A program made the position numbers and the translations under genes. Positions 53,273 through 62,602 of a DNA stretch of 64,000 bases are shown one piece after another. Position 1 is the first letter of the stretch. Each line of letters opens with the position of its first letter. The notes below the pieces were generated by a model that had not been told where the DNA came from, searched no databases, and saw only the letters and a list, made by a program, of their open reading frames with translations. The DNA is from Paenibacillus dendritiformis (GTDB taxonomy: Bacteria > Bacillota > Bacilli > Paenibacillales > Paenibacillaceae). The stretch covers positions 2,728,501 to 2,792,500 of the forward strand of contig NZ_AP025344.1 of assembly GCF_021654795.1 (NCBI RefSeq), in the 5' to 3' direction.

Positions 53273-54484
53273 GTGAATCGAGTTCGATTCAGTATATTTT
53301 TTAGCGTGTTCGTGGCGATGGTCGGGTTTATGATCATCGCCCCTGTGATGCCTCCGCTGATTCGCGAGTTGGGACTGAGCGAGACGCATTCAGGGTTGAT
53401 TATTTCGCTCGGATCGGTTGCCATGGCCGTGATGGCGCCGGTGTGGGGCAGATATAGCGATGTGCGGGGAAGGAAGGCGGTCATCTTGCTTGGCTTCCTC
53501 GGCATGTTCATCAGCTATGTGCTGTTCACGGCGACGATGTATGCCGGCTTGTCCGGGCTGATCGGCGGCGGGCTGCTGGTCGCGCTGCTCATCGTGGCGC
53601 GCGGGCTGGTCGGCCTGTTCATTCCGGCCGTTCCCTCCGCCGCGCAGGCGTATATGGCGGACATCACGGATGAGCAGGGCCGCTCGGCAGGAATGGCTCT
53701 GATCGGGGCCGCCAATGGCATGGGCCTCGTGCTTGGCCCGGCGATTGCCGGAGCGTTCGCGATTATCGGCCTGATCTGGCCGCTGTATATTGGCGCGCTG
53801 CTGCCGCTTGTCGCGATGGCGGTCGCCCTGCTGCTGATTCCGGCGCATAAGGCGAAGATTCAGGCCAAGCCGCCGAAGGTGAACCCGTTCCAACGCGGTC
53901 TTCGCCTTTATCTGTTCGCCGGACTGGCGACGATGCTCAGCATCGTCACCTTGCAAGTGATCGGCGGCTTCTATTTTCAGGATCAGTTGTCGATGACGAC
54001 GCAGGAGACCGCGCGGATGGTGTCCATGGGCTTGATGGTGAGCGGGGTGGCGATGATTGTGACCCAGGGCATCCAGATGAAAAAGCCGAAATGGCAGCCC
54101 CAGCCCTTGATTCTGATTGGATCGGCGCTGCTCATCCTCAGCATGCTGCTCTTCCTGTTCGTCATTGGGCTCGTCAGCTTTTACGCGGCCTTCTTCTTGT
54201 TCGGTATCGGAACCGGGCTGATGATGCCGGGCTTCATGTCCGCTTCCTCGCTAGCGGTGGCCCCCGAGCAGCAAGGCGGCGTAGCGGGGCTCGTCGGATC
54301 GGTCTCCGGCATCTCCGCCGTAATCGCCCCGATCGCGAGCACGAGCTTGTACCAGCTGGATAAGCATCTGCCCTTTGCGGCGGTCGCTGCCTTAGTGCTG
54401 CTGATGGCCGTTACGCTGCTTGTCGGCGGGGCGAAGCTGGGCGCAAGCAAGGGAGCGGCGGAAGCAGCGAATGCGGAGAAATAG
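53273..54484 (+). CDS. MFS transporter (TetA/multidrug type)
   Basis: The 403-aa, 12-helix carrier starts at GTG 53273 after AAAGGAACG. Motifs are MVGFMIIAPVMPPLIRELGLSETHSGLI in helices 1-2, the loop WGRYSDVRGRKAVILLG (motif A), and GAANGMGLVLGPAIAGAFAIIG in helix 5 (antiporter motif C). A drug/proton antiporter is likely. It is followed by a collapsed ABC exporter. Confidence 0.9.
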   Translation: MNRVRFSIFFSVFVAMVGFMIIAPVMPPLIRELGLSETHSGLIISLGSVAMAVMAPVWGRYSDVRGRKAVILLGFLGMFISYVLFTATMYAGLSGLIGGGLLVALLIVARGLVGLFIPAVPSAAQAYMADITDEQGRSAGMALIGAANGMGLVLGPAIAGAFAIIGLIWPLYIGALLPLVAMAVALLLIPAHKAKIQAKPPKVNPFQRGLRLYLFAGLATMLSIVTLQVIGGFYFQDQLSMTTQETARMVSMGLMVSGVAMIVTQGIQMKKPKWQPQPLILIGSALLILSMLLFLFVIGLVSFYAAFFLFGIGTGLMMPGFMSASSLAVAPEQQGGVAGLVGSVSGISAVIAPIASTSLYQLDKHLPFAAVAALVLLMAVTLLVGGAKLGASKGAAEAANAEK

Positions 54485-54492
54485 ACCGTGAC

Positions 54493-54978
54493 TTGTCCGT
54501 CGTGATCCCGCTGATGCTGATCGGTTGTTTATTCTGGCTCGATTGGCGGATGGCACTCGTGCTGCTTGGGCCGATCGGCATCGGTTTCTGGCTGCAGGCC
54601 CGACTTTTTGCAAGCGCGGGCGGCCAGATTCGCGGCGGAAGAGATGAATGCGACCGGCGTGGAATATGTGCGAGGGGTGCCTGCCGTAAAGATATTCGGC
54701 ATTGCCGCGGATACCTTGTTGACCTTCAAGCAGGCCGTTGCCCAGTATCGCGATATTTCGTTACGAGTTACGGATATTTTCAAAACGCCCTATAGCCTGT
54801 TTTACATTCTGGTGAGTCCGCGATTGCCCGGGCTTTGCTGAAAAACGCGCCGATCCTGGTGCTTGACCAGGGCCGGCTCGCCGAGGAAGGCTCGCATCCC
54901 GAACGGGTTGCCCGAGCGGGATTGTATGCGAACCTGCGGGGCTTGCAGCAGGATGCCGACGGGCGGCGGGTGAAATAA
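54493..54978 (+). pseudogene. Collapsed siderophore/drug ABC exporter remnant
   Basis: Three fragments in changing frames reconstruct an ABC exporter half-transporter. They are MLIGCLFWLDWRMALVLLGP (membrane domain); after a shift near 54630, EEMNATGVEYVRGVPAVKIF and FKQAVAQYRDISLRVTDIF; and, after a large loss, ALLKNAPILVLD joined directly to QGRLAEEGSHPERVARAGLY and a stop. The ATP-binding core between them, with Walker A, is deleted. The pattern is that of YbtP/YbtQ-like exporters. No function can be expected. Confidence 0.72.
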
Positions 54979-55135
54979 GGCAATCCGTGTTCTGTAAAGC
55001 TCCCCGAAGCCTTGGGCGGACGGGAGCTTGAAGTGTTATGCCGCAGGTCCCGCAGCGCCAAGCAGGAATATCCGGTCATGATGCCGGAAATAATTGAATT
55101 GAAAATTACGAAAATTTAACAAAAGGGGTCGCTGC

Positions 55136-55534
55136 ATGAATTGGTCTGCATGGTCGATGGATCGAGTTCTCATTTTGTTTGTCAGTCTGGCGTTTCTCTT
55201 GATGAGCGTTCAGGTGACAATGTTTCATTATCGCCAAAACTTTCACCACAAAGCGATGTGGGTGCCCGTGTTGCTGTCTCCCGTGTTCTTCCTGGCGGGG
55301 ATCGTGTTGACCTGGTATAACCGGGACTGGCTTGCCGCTCTGTTCCAGGTGCTGATGTGGCTCGGCCTGATATCCGGCCTGATCGGCTTTTATTTTCATT
55401 TCCGGGGAGTCGGGGTTCGGGTCGGGGGATGGGCCTTGCGCAACTTCATGATTGGTCCGCCCGTCATTCTCCCGCTGATGTTCTCCGCGCTAAGCGCGCT
55501 AGGATTGATTGCGATGTACTGGAAGGTGGGATGA
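55136..55534 (+). CDS. Four-helix membrane protein linked to a GMC dehydrogenase
   Basis: This 132-aa hydrophobic protein has four membrane segments (about residues 8-27, 36-58, 63-86 and 105-127). I do not recognise a named family. It begins the operon with gluconate 2-dehydrogenase subunit 3 and a GMC oxidoreductase (3 nt and overlap spacing), so it probably anchors that complex or passes electrons, perhaps to quinone, although no haem-binding His pairs are obvious. AAGGGG precedes the ATG. Confidence 0.7.
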   Translation: MNWSAWSMDRVLILFVSLAFLLMSVQVTMFHYRQNFHHKAMWVPVLLSPVFFLAGIVLTWYNRDWLAALFQVLMWLGLISGLIGFYFHFRGVGVRVGGWALRNFMIGPPVILPLMFSALSALGLIAMYWKVG

Positions 55535-55537
55535 CCG

Positions 55538-56134
55538 ATGGCACGGCATAGTCATTATCCGTCTTTTGATGTGATGAAGGAACGGCATGAATGGGATGAC
55601 CATACGCAGACCATCGTGATGTCCCGCGTCAAGCCGAACAATGCTTTGCACTTTTTTACGCCGCCCGAGGCCGGCATGATCCGGCGCATCGCCTCGCTGC
55701 TCGTAGACGATGAGACGCCGGAAGCGCTCGATTACGTGCTTGTCCACATCGACCGCACGATGCATCGCTCCCCAGGGGAGAGCCAGCGCAAGGCGGGCGT
55801 TCCCGAAGCGCCGAAGCTGCTTCGGACGGGACTCCTGGCGCTGGAGCAAGCGGCCCAAGCCTTGCACTCCGCCTCTTTTGCGGACCTGGACGCGGACATC
55901 CAGAGGCAATATTTGCAGGACATGAGCCAATCCGCCGCCAAGCCGAAAAAAGCATGGACCGGCATACCGCAAGCCGAACTGTTCAGGAAGCTGCTGAATC
56001 TGACGGTCGAAGCGTACTATTCTCACCCGAAGGTATGGTCCGACATCGGATACGCCGGTCCGGCCTATCCGCGGGGATATGTCCGCACGCAGATGGGACA
56101 ATTGGATCCATGGGAGGCTCAGCCGGAACAATGA
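55538..56134 (+). CDS. Gluconate 2-dehydrogenase subunit 3 family protein
   Basis: The 198-aa protein matches the small subunit of membrane-bound sugar/gluconate dehydrogenases: NALHFFTPPEAGMIRRIASLLV near residue 32, LRTGLLALEQAAQA and KLLNLTVEAYYSHPKVWSDIGYAGPAYPRGYV near the end (the ...H..W..IGY.GP motif). A twin-Arg signal is not present, unlike many relatives, so the complex may be cytoplasmic-side. The stop overlaps the GMC start (ATGA). Confidence 0.88.
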   Translation: MARHSHYPSFDVMKERHEWDDHTQTIVMSRVKPNNALHFFTPPEAGMIRRIASLLVDDETPEALDYVLVHIDRTMHRSPGESQRKAGVPEAPKLLRTGLLALEQAAQALHSASFADLDADIQRQYLQDMSQSAAKPKKAWTGIPQAELFRKLLNLTVEAYYSHPKVWSDIGYAGPAYPRGYVRTQMGQLDPWEAQPEQ

Positions 56135-57705
56135 TGAACCGAAAATACGCGAACGAAGAAGTGGATGTCGTCATCGTGGGCGCGGGCGCCGCAGGCGGCG
56201 TGCTGGCCAAAGAATTAAGCGAAGCGGGGATGAGCGTGGTTGTCCTCGAGGCCGGGCCGTTCCGAGATCCGCAGAAGGATTTTGCGAGCGATGAGCTCGC
56301 GATGAGGAATCTGGGATGGCAGGATACCCGGATCGTGGACGGAAAGGATCCCTTGACGATGGGCCATAACAATTCCGGCCGCGGGGTCGGGGGCGGAACC
56401 GTTCATTTTACGGCGGTGTTTTTGCGGTTCCACGAGGCGGATTTCCGGGCGAGGACGCTGGATGGGGTCGCGGAGGATTGGCCGATCGGATATCACGACC
56501 TGGAAAGGTACTATGCGAGAACCGAAAAGGAAATTGCCGTATCCGGGCCGAAGCATTTTCCGTGGGGCAACTACCATGGGCCGTATCCCTATCCAGAGAG
56601 GGAGCCCCTCAGCCCGAACGCGTACATGTTCATGAACGGCTGCGACAAGCTCGGTATCCGCTCCTCTGTGGCTCCGCTCGCGATTCTGTCCGCGCCGTTC
56701 GAGGGCCGTCCCCCTTGCATCAACCGGGGCTTCTGCAATCAAGGCTGCATGCCGGACGCCAAGTTCAGCACGCTCATCGTTCATATTCCGAAGGCGATCA
56801 AGGCAGGGGCCGAGGTCTTGGCGGACTGCATGGTAACCCGGGTCATCATGAGCCCTGACGGGAAGGCGAAGGGAGTCGCTTTCATCCATGAAGGGAAATC
56901 TTATGAGCAAAAAGCGAAGCTCGTCATCTTGTCCGCCTACGTGGTCGAGACGCCGCGTCTTCTGCTCAACTCGGCGACCGCGCAATTCCCCGACGGGCTG
57001 GCGAACCGCAGCGGCTGGGTCGGGAAGGCCGTCATGGTGCACAGCAGCCATGACGTCTATGCCAAATTCGACAACGAAATCAGACTGTATAAAGGCACTC
57101 CGGTGCTGGCCACGACCCAGGATTTCTACCGGACCGACCCGAACAATAATTTCGTGCGCGGGTATACCCTTCATGCTCACGGGGCGAGGCCGGTCGAATT
57201 CGCGAGCGGGATCTCGAAGGCCGAGGGAGGCCCGATGTGGGGGGAACGGCTAAGGGAGACGCTGCTCGATTACAACTATTATGGAAGAGTGACGCTGGTC
57301 GGCGAAGTGCTGCCCCATCCGGAGAACCGGGTAACGTTGACGGATGAAAAAGACGAGCATGGCTTGCCCCGCGCCAAGGTCACCTTCAGTTACGGCGATA
57401 ACGATCGGAAGCTCATCGATCATGCGGTCGCGAACATGAAGGCGATTCTCGATGCCGCGGGCGGCAAGGTCGAATTCGTCATTCCCGACAGCGCCCATAT
57501 GATGGGGGGCTGCCGCATGGGAAATGATCCGGAGAGCTCGGTCGTCAATTCCTATGGACAAACCCATGATATTCCCAATCTGTTCATCTGTGACGCGAGC
57601 ATCTTCGTCACATCCGGCGCCGGCAACCCGACGAACACGGTCATGTCATTGGCGCTCCGAACGGCCGATTATATTAAGGAAAAGGCAAAGAAGCTGGAGT
57701 TGTGA
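56131..57705 (+). CDS. GMC-family FAD oxidoreductase (gluconate/sugar dehydrogenase large subunit)
   Basis: The protein has 524 aa, starting at ATG 56131 in the ATGA overlap. The FAD motif is VDVVIVGAGAAGGVLAKELS (residues 11-30) with Glu in VVLEAG. NSGRGVGGGTVHFTA, NRGFCNQGCMPDAKFST and the C-terminal HMMGGCRMGNDPESSVVNSYGQTHDIPNLFICDASIFVTSGAGNPT carry the GMC catalytic His/His-Asn region. Domain layout equals fructose/gluconate 2-dehydrogenase subunits. With the two upstream genes it forms a quinone-linked sugar-acid or polyol dehydrogenase. The frame upstream is shadow. Confidence 0.92.
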   Translation: MMNRKYANEEVDVVIVGAGAAGGVLAKELSEAGMSVVVLEAGPFRDPQKDFASDELAMRNLGWQDTRIVDGKDPLTMGHNNSGRGVGGGTVHFTAVFLRFHEADFRARTLDGVAEDWPIGYHDLERYYARTEKEIAVSGPKHFPWGNYHGPYPYPEREPLSPNAYMFMNGCDKLGIRSSVAPLAILSAPFEGRPPCINRGFCNQGCMPDAKFSTLIVHIPKAIKAGAEVLADCMVTRVIMSPDGKAKGVAFIHEGKSYEQKAKLVILSAYVVETPRLLLNSATAQFPDGLANRSGWVGKAVMVHSSHDVYAKFDNEIRLYKGTPVLATTQDFYRTDPNNNFVRGYTLHAHGARPVEFASGISKAEGGPMWGERLRETLLDYNYYGRVTLVGEVLPHPENRVTLTDEKDEHGLPRAKVTFSYGDNDRKLIDHAVANMKAILDAAGGKVEFVIPDSAHMMGGCRMGNDPESSVVNSYGQTHDIPNLFICDASIFVTSGAGNPTNTVMSLALRTADYIKEKAKKLEL

Positions 57706-57761
57706 CGAGACCGGAGCAGTGCCGCTGGCCGCATCTCGTTCCGACAGCCAACTTGTAAACG

Positions 57762-57791
57762 AACCCCTTTCGCAGCGTTGCGGAAGGGGTT
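57762..57791 (+). terminator. Hairpin after the dehydrogenase operon
   Basis: AACCCCTTTCGC pairs with GCGGAAGGGGTT over 12 bp with one mismatch and a 6-nt loop. No U tract follows, so it is a likely but weak terminator. Confidence 0.5.
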
Positions 57792-57934
57792 GCTGCGTGG
57801 TTGTGCACCTCTCCCTGCGGAAATCAAGCGGCAGATTTCCCCAGCTTAGTTCCCGAGACGCATCGAAAACAAGGCGAGACTTGGTATGATATAAAAATAG
57901 GCCAAAAGACTTCCATAGAAAAGGCGGTTCGAAC

Positions 57935-58299
57935 ATGTATATCGTATCTCAACGATCGGTTCCGGTTCCCTCCGGCGTGATTCGTCAGGCCGGGCAAGAC
58001 ATGCGCGTCGTTTTCCCGGCGGGTACAGCCGGTTTCTTCAACAATACGGCGAAGGCACATACCGGGGATGGTTCTGCATTCAGGCGCCCGATCTGGACGT
58101 ACTGCCGCCGTTCGCCGAATATGATCTGTGGGAGCATGAGGAGGCCAGCCCGATCGCCCGGGAGCAGCTTCGCCAGTGCGTGGCGATCGGGACCACGATC
58201 GACGGCGACTTCCTGGCGGTGCATCCCCAAGCCGGCTGGCGGCTATTGTGGGTTCCAGAGAAGAAGAACGGAACCAAAAGGAGGATTCCTTCACTTTAA
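57935..58299 (+). pseudogene. Frameshifted SMI1/KNR4-like (SUKH) protein
   Basis: The first 30 codons (MYIVSQRSVPVPSGVIRQAGQ) are in one frame. After a shift near 58030 the next frame reads RFLQQYGEGTYRGWFCIQAP, then DLDVLPPFAEYDLWEHEEAS and FLAVHPQAGWRLLWVPEKKN. The second part looks like a SUKH-family protein (GEGTYRG...DxxVLxPFAEYDLWEH...AIGTTIDGD). The frame change means it is broken unless a sequencing error is present. Confidence 0.55.
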
Positions 58300-58305
58300 A
58301 CATAT

Positions 58306-58534
58306 GGACAACAGATACGAGTGTAAGACGGCCCGTTATGTTGTTGATTCATGCATATCCAAAATTCAGCGTCTTGAAATTTCTCAATTTGCCTCTGTAA
58401 AGGGTCTCGAGTCAGTGGAACAGCATCGGCAAATTATAGAAGCTTGTAAAAAGAAAGACGCAGAAGCGGCAGCTCGTCTTGTGGAACAGAACTGGTTAAG
58501 TCTTGGAGAGATATTAACTTATGAAACAGATTGA
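58306..58534 (+). pseudogene. C-terminal fragment of a GntR/FCD-type regulator
   Basis: This fragment, in frame with the first part of the preceding remnant, ends ESVEQHRQIIEACKKKDAEA then ARLVEQNWLSLGEIL. It matches the last helices of FCD-domain GntR regulators, which bind effector and zinc. The DNA-binding part is absent. Its end overlaps the transporter start at 58521, so this regulator originally controlled that gene. Confidence 0.5.
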
Positions 58535-59513
58535 AGCAGGTAATCTTCGTCCGATTTTGTTGGGGATTTGTGCGGCTTTCTTTTTTGCGTTTACCTTTAT
58601 ACTGAATCGGGCCATGGAACTATCAGGCGGAAGCTGGGTATGGAGCGCTTCGCTGCGATTTATATTTATGGTTCCATTCCTGCTGCTTCTTGTGATCAGC
58701 AGGAAGCGATTGCGGCCGTTATGGCAAGTGATGAAGGAAAATCCCGGGACATGGTTTTTATGGAGCTTTGTAGGGTTTGGCCTCTTCTATGCTCCCTTGT
58801 GCTTTGCGGCCGCGCATGCGCCAGGATGGGTGATTGCCGGAACGTGGCAAATGACAATCATATCAGGTTCTTTATTGGCTCCGCTGTTCACGGAGACCAT
58901 GCAGACACCGGATGGGCTCATGAAGAAAAGAAACAAAATTCCGTTTAAAGGATTGGCCATGTCCTTTGTCGTTCTTCTCGGGATTATGATGATGCAAGTG
59001 GAGCAAGCCCGATTTCTTTCGGCCAAAGATATTTTATTGGGGATTATGCCTGTCATTGTCGCTTCCTTTGCCTATCCGCTCGGTAATCGCAAGATGATGG
59101 AGATATGCGGAGACCGTGTGGATGCTTATCAGCGGGTACTTGGAATGACATTGGCCAGCTTGCCATTCTGGTTTTTACTGTCCTTGTATGGTTTTTTTGT
59201 AGAGGGAGCGCCAAGCCAAGAGCAAACGATACAATCTGTACTCGTCGCTGTTTTCTCAGGGGTCATCGCGACGGTATTGTTTTTTCAAGCGACTGATATG
59301 GTCAGAGGAGATATGCCAAAGCTGGCCGCCGTGGAAGCGACTCAATCGATGGAAGTGCTTTTTGCCGTTATCGGAGAGATCGCGTTATTGGCTTCTCCGC
59401 TTCCCTCTATGTTATCTTGGTGCGGCATGTTCGTCATCATGCTGGGAATGATGCTGCATAGTTATGTATCTCATAAGGATGAAAAGATACGCCACCAAGA
59501 TGTTCACACCTAA
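58521..59513 (+). CDS. DMT-superfamily multidrug resistance efflux transporter
   Basis: The 330-aa membrane protein has about ten helices in two repeated halves and resembles the multidrug-resistance efflux branch of the DMT superfamily (ICAAFFFAFTFILNRAMELSGGSWVWSASLRF at the N-terminus; ATDMVRGDMPKLAAVEATQSMEVLF near residue 260). Start ATG 58521 has GGAGAG upstream and overlaps the FCD fragment. Substrate unknown. A terminator follows. Confidence 0.85.
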   Translation: MKQIEAGNLRPILLGICAAFFFAFTFILNRAMELSGGSWVWSASLRFIFMVPFLLLLVISRKRLRPLWQVMKENPGTWFLWSFVGFGLFYAPLCFAAAHAPGWVIAGTWQMTIISGSLLAPLFTETMQTPDGLMKKRNKIPFKGLAMSFVVLLGIMMMQVEQARFLSAKDILLGIMPVIVASFAYPLGNRKMMEICGDRVDAYQRVLGMTLASLPFWFLLSLYGFFVEGAPSQEQTIQSVLVAVFSGVIATVLFFQATDMVRGDMPKLAAVEATQSMEVLFAVIGEIALLASPLPSMLSWCGMFVIMLGMMLHSYVSHKDEKIRHQDVHT

Positions 59514-59527
59514 AACCAAATAATGCA

Positions 59528-59570
59528 GAAGAACCTCCCGAGCGCTGGCTTTAGAGGTTCTTCGTCTTTT
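59528..59570 (+). terminator. Intrinsic terminator after the DMT transporter
   Basis: GAAGAACCTC pairs perfectly with GAGGTTCTTC (10 bp), followed by GTCTTTTT. Confidence 0.85.
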
Positions 59571-60197
59571 TGAACACCTTTTCACTCGAAGTTCAGGTTT
59601 TCCGATCAGACCATAATACAAGAGTTGATTCAGAGCGTGAAGGAAGGAGCGGATCGTAAAAAATCCAGGCAGGGCGAGTGTATCTTTAAACATCTGAATA
59701 GCAGTTTGCGGTCATCGATTTTAACATGGCGATCAAGAGAAGACAGAGACGGGACGGATGATAGGGGCGCGGCTAAGTTCGCGATTGGAAGATTTGACAC
59801 TTTTGCAATTTTATTAATATAATATTGCTCAAGTGGAATATTTTCTTTTATTTCTGCATCGTCACACCCTGCCGCATCGTAACCCCATGAATATCCTCAT
59901 AAGAAGCGAGCGTTCAACTTCCCCAGGCTGCGAGCCTGGGAGCACGCCGAACCGGAAGCGCGCCAAGCATCCGCATCTGGGGCGGGAGCCGTTCTCTCCA
60001 GAGGAGGAGAGTTAAGCGGGTTCCCCGCAGATCCAGCCCGCCCTGCCGGCGAGGTGCACTGCGGCCATGCCGTCTCCGTCGAATCCGGCCTTGTTGAAGA
60101 ATCTGCACATATGCCGCGACAGAAGAACAGGAACACTCCTGTCTCCATTTTCTCCACATCCAAGGTGGCAGTTCAATACGAATGATGGAGGAATTAT
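59571..60197. other. Leader region of the pab operon
   Basis: No gene is supported here. There is a short perfect hairpin, CCCAGGCT-GCG-AGCCTGGG (around 59922-59940). GGAGG 5 nt before 60198 is the pabA ribosome site. A T-rich AATTTTATTAATATAAT segment near 59805-59822 could include a promoter. Confidence 0.35.
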
Positions 60198-60827
60198 ATG
60201 CTTGCGCTGATTGATAATTTTGATTCGTTTACCTACAACCTGGTACAGTACTTTTCAGAGCTGGGACAGGCCGTCCAGGTCTATCGAAATGATTCTGTAA
60301 CATTGGAAGCGATAGAAGCCTTGTCACCGGGTTATATTGTGATTTCGCCGGGACCATCGAATCCGGATCATGCAGGGATCTCGCTTGAGGCGATCCGGTA
60401 TTTTGCGGGCAAGATCCCGATTCTTGGCGTTTGTCTCGGCCATCAGGCCATCGGACAGGCATTTGGCGGCACAGTCGCTTCTGCAAGTCAGCTTATGCAC
60501 GGCAAAACATCAGATATTGTGCATGACGGGCAGACGCTGTTCCATAACCTGCCGAATCCGCTTACGGTGGCGAGGTATCACTCTCTGATTGTCGAGCCAG
60601 ATGTTCCCGAGCCGCTGGAGGTTACGGCTTGGACGAGCGAGGGGGAGGTAATGGGACTTCGACATAAGGAATATGCCGTGGAAGGAGTCCAATTTCATCC
60701 CGAATCCATTATTACGCCGTACGGCAAGCACATTCTTGCTAACTTTCTTCAGTCGTATTCAGGGAAGAGACAAAGGAGGGTTCATCATGATGAAGCAGGG
60801 ACAAGCATCCCCCTATATCCTGTTTGA
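60198..60827 (+). CDS. pabA: Aminodeoxychorismate/anthranilate synthase glutaminase subunit
   Basis: This 209-aa class I glutamine amidotransferase has the nucleophile Cys in [16 protein letters not shown] (near residue 79), [10 protein letters not shown] and catalytic His-Glu in [16 protein letters not shown] (near 170). It supplies ammonia to the PabB-type partner. It has GGAGG upstream and overlaps the partner gene by 41 nt. It could also serve anthranilate synthase, but the fused partner points to PABA. Confidence 0.93.
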   Translation: MLALIDNFDSFTYNLVQYFSELGQAVQVYRNDSVTLEAIEALSPGYIVISPGPSNPDHAGISLEAIRYFAGKIPILGVCLGHQAIGQAFGGTVASASQLMHGKTSDIVHDGQTLFHNLPNPLTVARYHSLIVEPDVPEPLEVTAWTSEGEVMGLRHKEYAVEGVQFHPESIITPYGKHILANFLQSYSGKRQRRVHHDEAGTSIPLYPV

Positions 60828-62580
60828 TTTTGCAGATGCGGATCACGGCATAGAGCGCAAGTTCTTTTCGGATCCGGTTGAAATGATTGTGGCCTGGAAC
60901 CGGAATGAAGTCAGGGACGCATTGCGGAGAGCAGAGGAATGGGCCGGCCGGGGATACTACGCGGCAGGCTACGTGTCGTACGAGGCGGCTCCCGCCTTTG
61001 ATCCGGTCTTTTCTGTACATCGCAACACCGTGATGCCGCTGGCATGGTTCGGGATATTCAGCGGATACACGCTCGGCGGAGAACCGGCAGGTGCGGGCGA
61101 TTACCGGCTCTCGGGATGGGAACCTGCGGTTACCGAACCAAGTTATCATGACAATATACATAAGATACATGAAGCCATAGCCAGAGGAGATACTTACCAA
61201 GTCAATTATACGATGCGTCTCCGTTCGCAATTCGAAGGAGATGCCTATGCCTTCTACACGAGATTATGCAAGGCGCAGCAAGCCAATTATTCAGCGATGC
61301 TGCAGGTGGGGGACTTCAGTATTCTCAGCGCTTCGCCCGAACTTTTTTTCAGAAAAAACGGAAATCACCTGGAAACGCGCCCCATGAAAGGAACCGTAAA
61401 GCGCGGACTTACGGTGAAGGAAGATGAACAGCTCGCTGAATGGCTTCGCCAGTCGGAGAAAAACCGGGCCGAAAATGTGATGATTACCGATCTGCTGCGC
61501 AATGATTTGGGCATGATTGCCGAAGCCGGCTCTGTCCGGGTGCCGAAGCTGTTCGAGATTGAAAAGTACTACACCTTGTTTCAGATGACATCCACCGTGA
61601 CAGCGGCGGCGATGCCTGGTATCGGTATCGATGATATTTTTGCCGCCTTGTTTCCTTGCGGTTCCATCACGGGAGCGCCGAAGATCAGCACCATGAATCT
61701 AATCTGCGAGCTGGAGGAGGCGCCGAGGGAGATTTATTGCGGTTCCATAGGGCTCATCCGTCCTGACGGCTCGGCGGTATTCAACGTCGCGATACGAACC
61801 GTATGGATTGATCACAGAAGCAGCGTGGCTGAATATGGAGTCGGAGGGGGGATAACATGGGATTCCACGGCCGCGGATGAATACCAGGAAGCGAGAACGA
61901 AGGCGCTGATGCTCACAGAAGTCAGGCCGGATTTTGAACTGCTGGAATCGATCCGCCTGGAGAATGGCGTCTATCAGCTTCTGGATCAGCATATTGCCCG
62001 GATGGCCGATTCCGCCGTTTATTTTGATTTCCAGGCCGACCAGGATGCACTCAGACAGGCCCTGCTCCAGCATGCGCATGAATTCACGGCTGGTGTGCGC
62101 AAAGTCAGGCTGCTCTTATCCCGAACGGGCCGGATTACCGTTCAGAGCGAACCGATTGCCGAACGGCAAGGCCCCGCGAAGGCCGTGCTTGCTTCTTCGC
62201 CGGTGTCCTCTTCCGACCGGTTCTTGTATCACAAAACAACGAATCGGACGGCATACGCCCAGCACTATGAACAAAAAGGGGACGCATATGATGTATTGCT
62301 GTGGAATGAGAAGGGCGAGCTCACCGAATTTACGACCGGCAATCTCGTCCTCGAGTTGAACGGCAAGAAATACACGCCGCCGCAGGACAGCGGACTGCTG
62401 GCCGGAACGCTGCGCAGCGAGCTTATCGCTGCCGGGACAGTGACGGAACGAACGCTCGCCATCAGCGACATTTCCAAGGCATCTCACATGTGGCTCATTA
62501 ACAGTGTAAGAGGCTGGATTCCCGTGAAGATGCTTCAGGACAATCTCGATCGCGCCATGAATGAACTAAGCGTTGTGTAA
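60787..62580 (+). CDS. Fused aminodeoxychorismate synthase I and lyase (PabB-PabC)
   Basis: The protein has 597 aa from ATG 60787 after AAAGGAGGG; the upstream frame is shadow of pabA. Residues about 1-370 form a chorismate-binding synthase: [64 protein letters not shown]. Residues about 385-590 form a PLP class IV lyase: [20 protein letters not shown], with [11 protein letters not shown] (PLP Lys) and [14 protein letters not shown]. Together with PabA this gives 4-aminobenzoate from chorismate in one complex. Housekeeping folate genes usually carry separate pabB and pabC, so this looks like a dedicated copy for the gene that follows. Confidence 0.92.
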   Translation: MMKQGQASPYILFDFADADHGIERKFFSDPVEMIVAWNRNEVRDALRRAEEWAGRGYYAAGYVSYEAAPAFDPVFSVHRNTVMPLAWFGIFSGYTLGGEPAGAGDYRLSGWEPAVTEPSYHDNIHKIHEAIARGDTYQVNYTMRLRSQFEGDAYAFYTRLCKAQQANYSAMLQVGDFSILSASPELFFRKNGNHLETRPMKGTVKRGLTVKEDEQLAEWLRQSEKNRAENVMITDLLRNDLGMIAEAGSVRVPKLFEIEKYYTLFQMTSTVTAAAMPGIGIDDIFAALFPCGSITGAPKISTMNLICELEEAPREIYCGSIGLIRPDGSAVFNVAIRTVWIDHRSSVAEYGVGGGITWDSTAADEYQEARTKALMLTEVRPDFELLESIRLENGVYQLLDQHIARMADSAVYFDFQADQDALRQALLQHAHEFTAGVRKVRLLLSRTGRITVQSEPIAERQGPAKAVLASSPVSSSDRFLYHKTTNRTAYAQHYEQKGDAYDVLLWNEKGELTEFTTGNLVLELNGKKYTPPQDSGLLAGTLRSELIAAGTVTERTLAISDISKASHMWLINSVRGWIPVKMLQDNLDRAMNELSVV

Positions 62581-62602
62581 TACAAGGGAGGAACTATATT
62601 AT

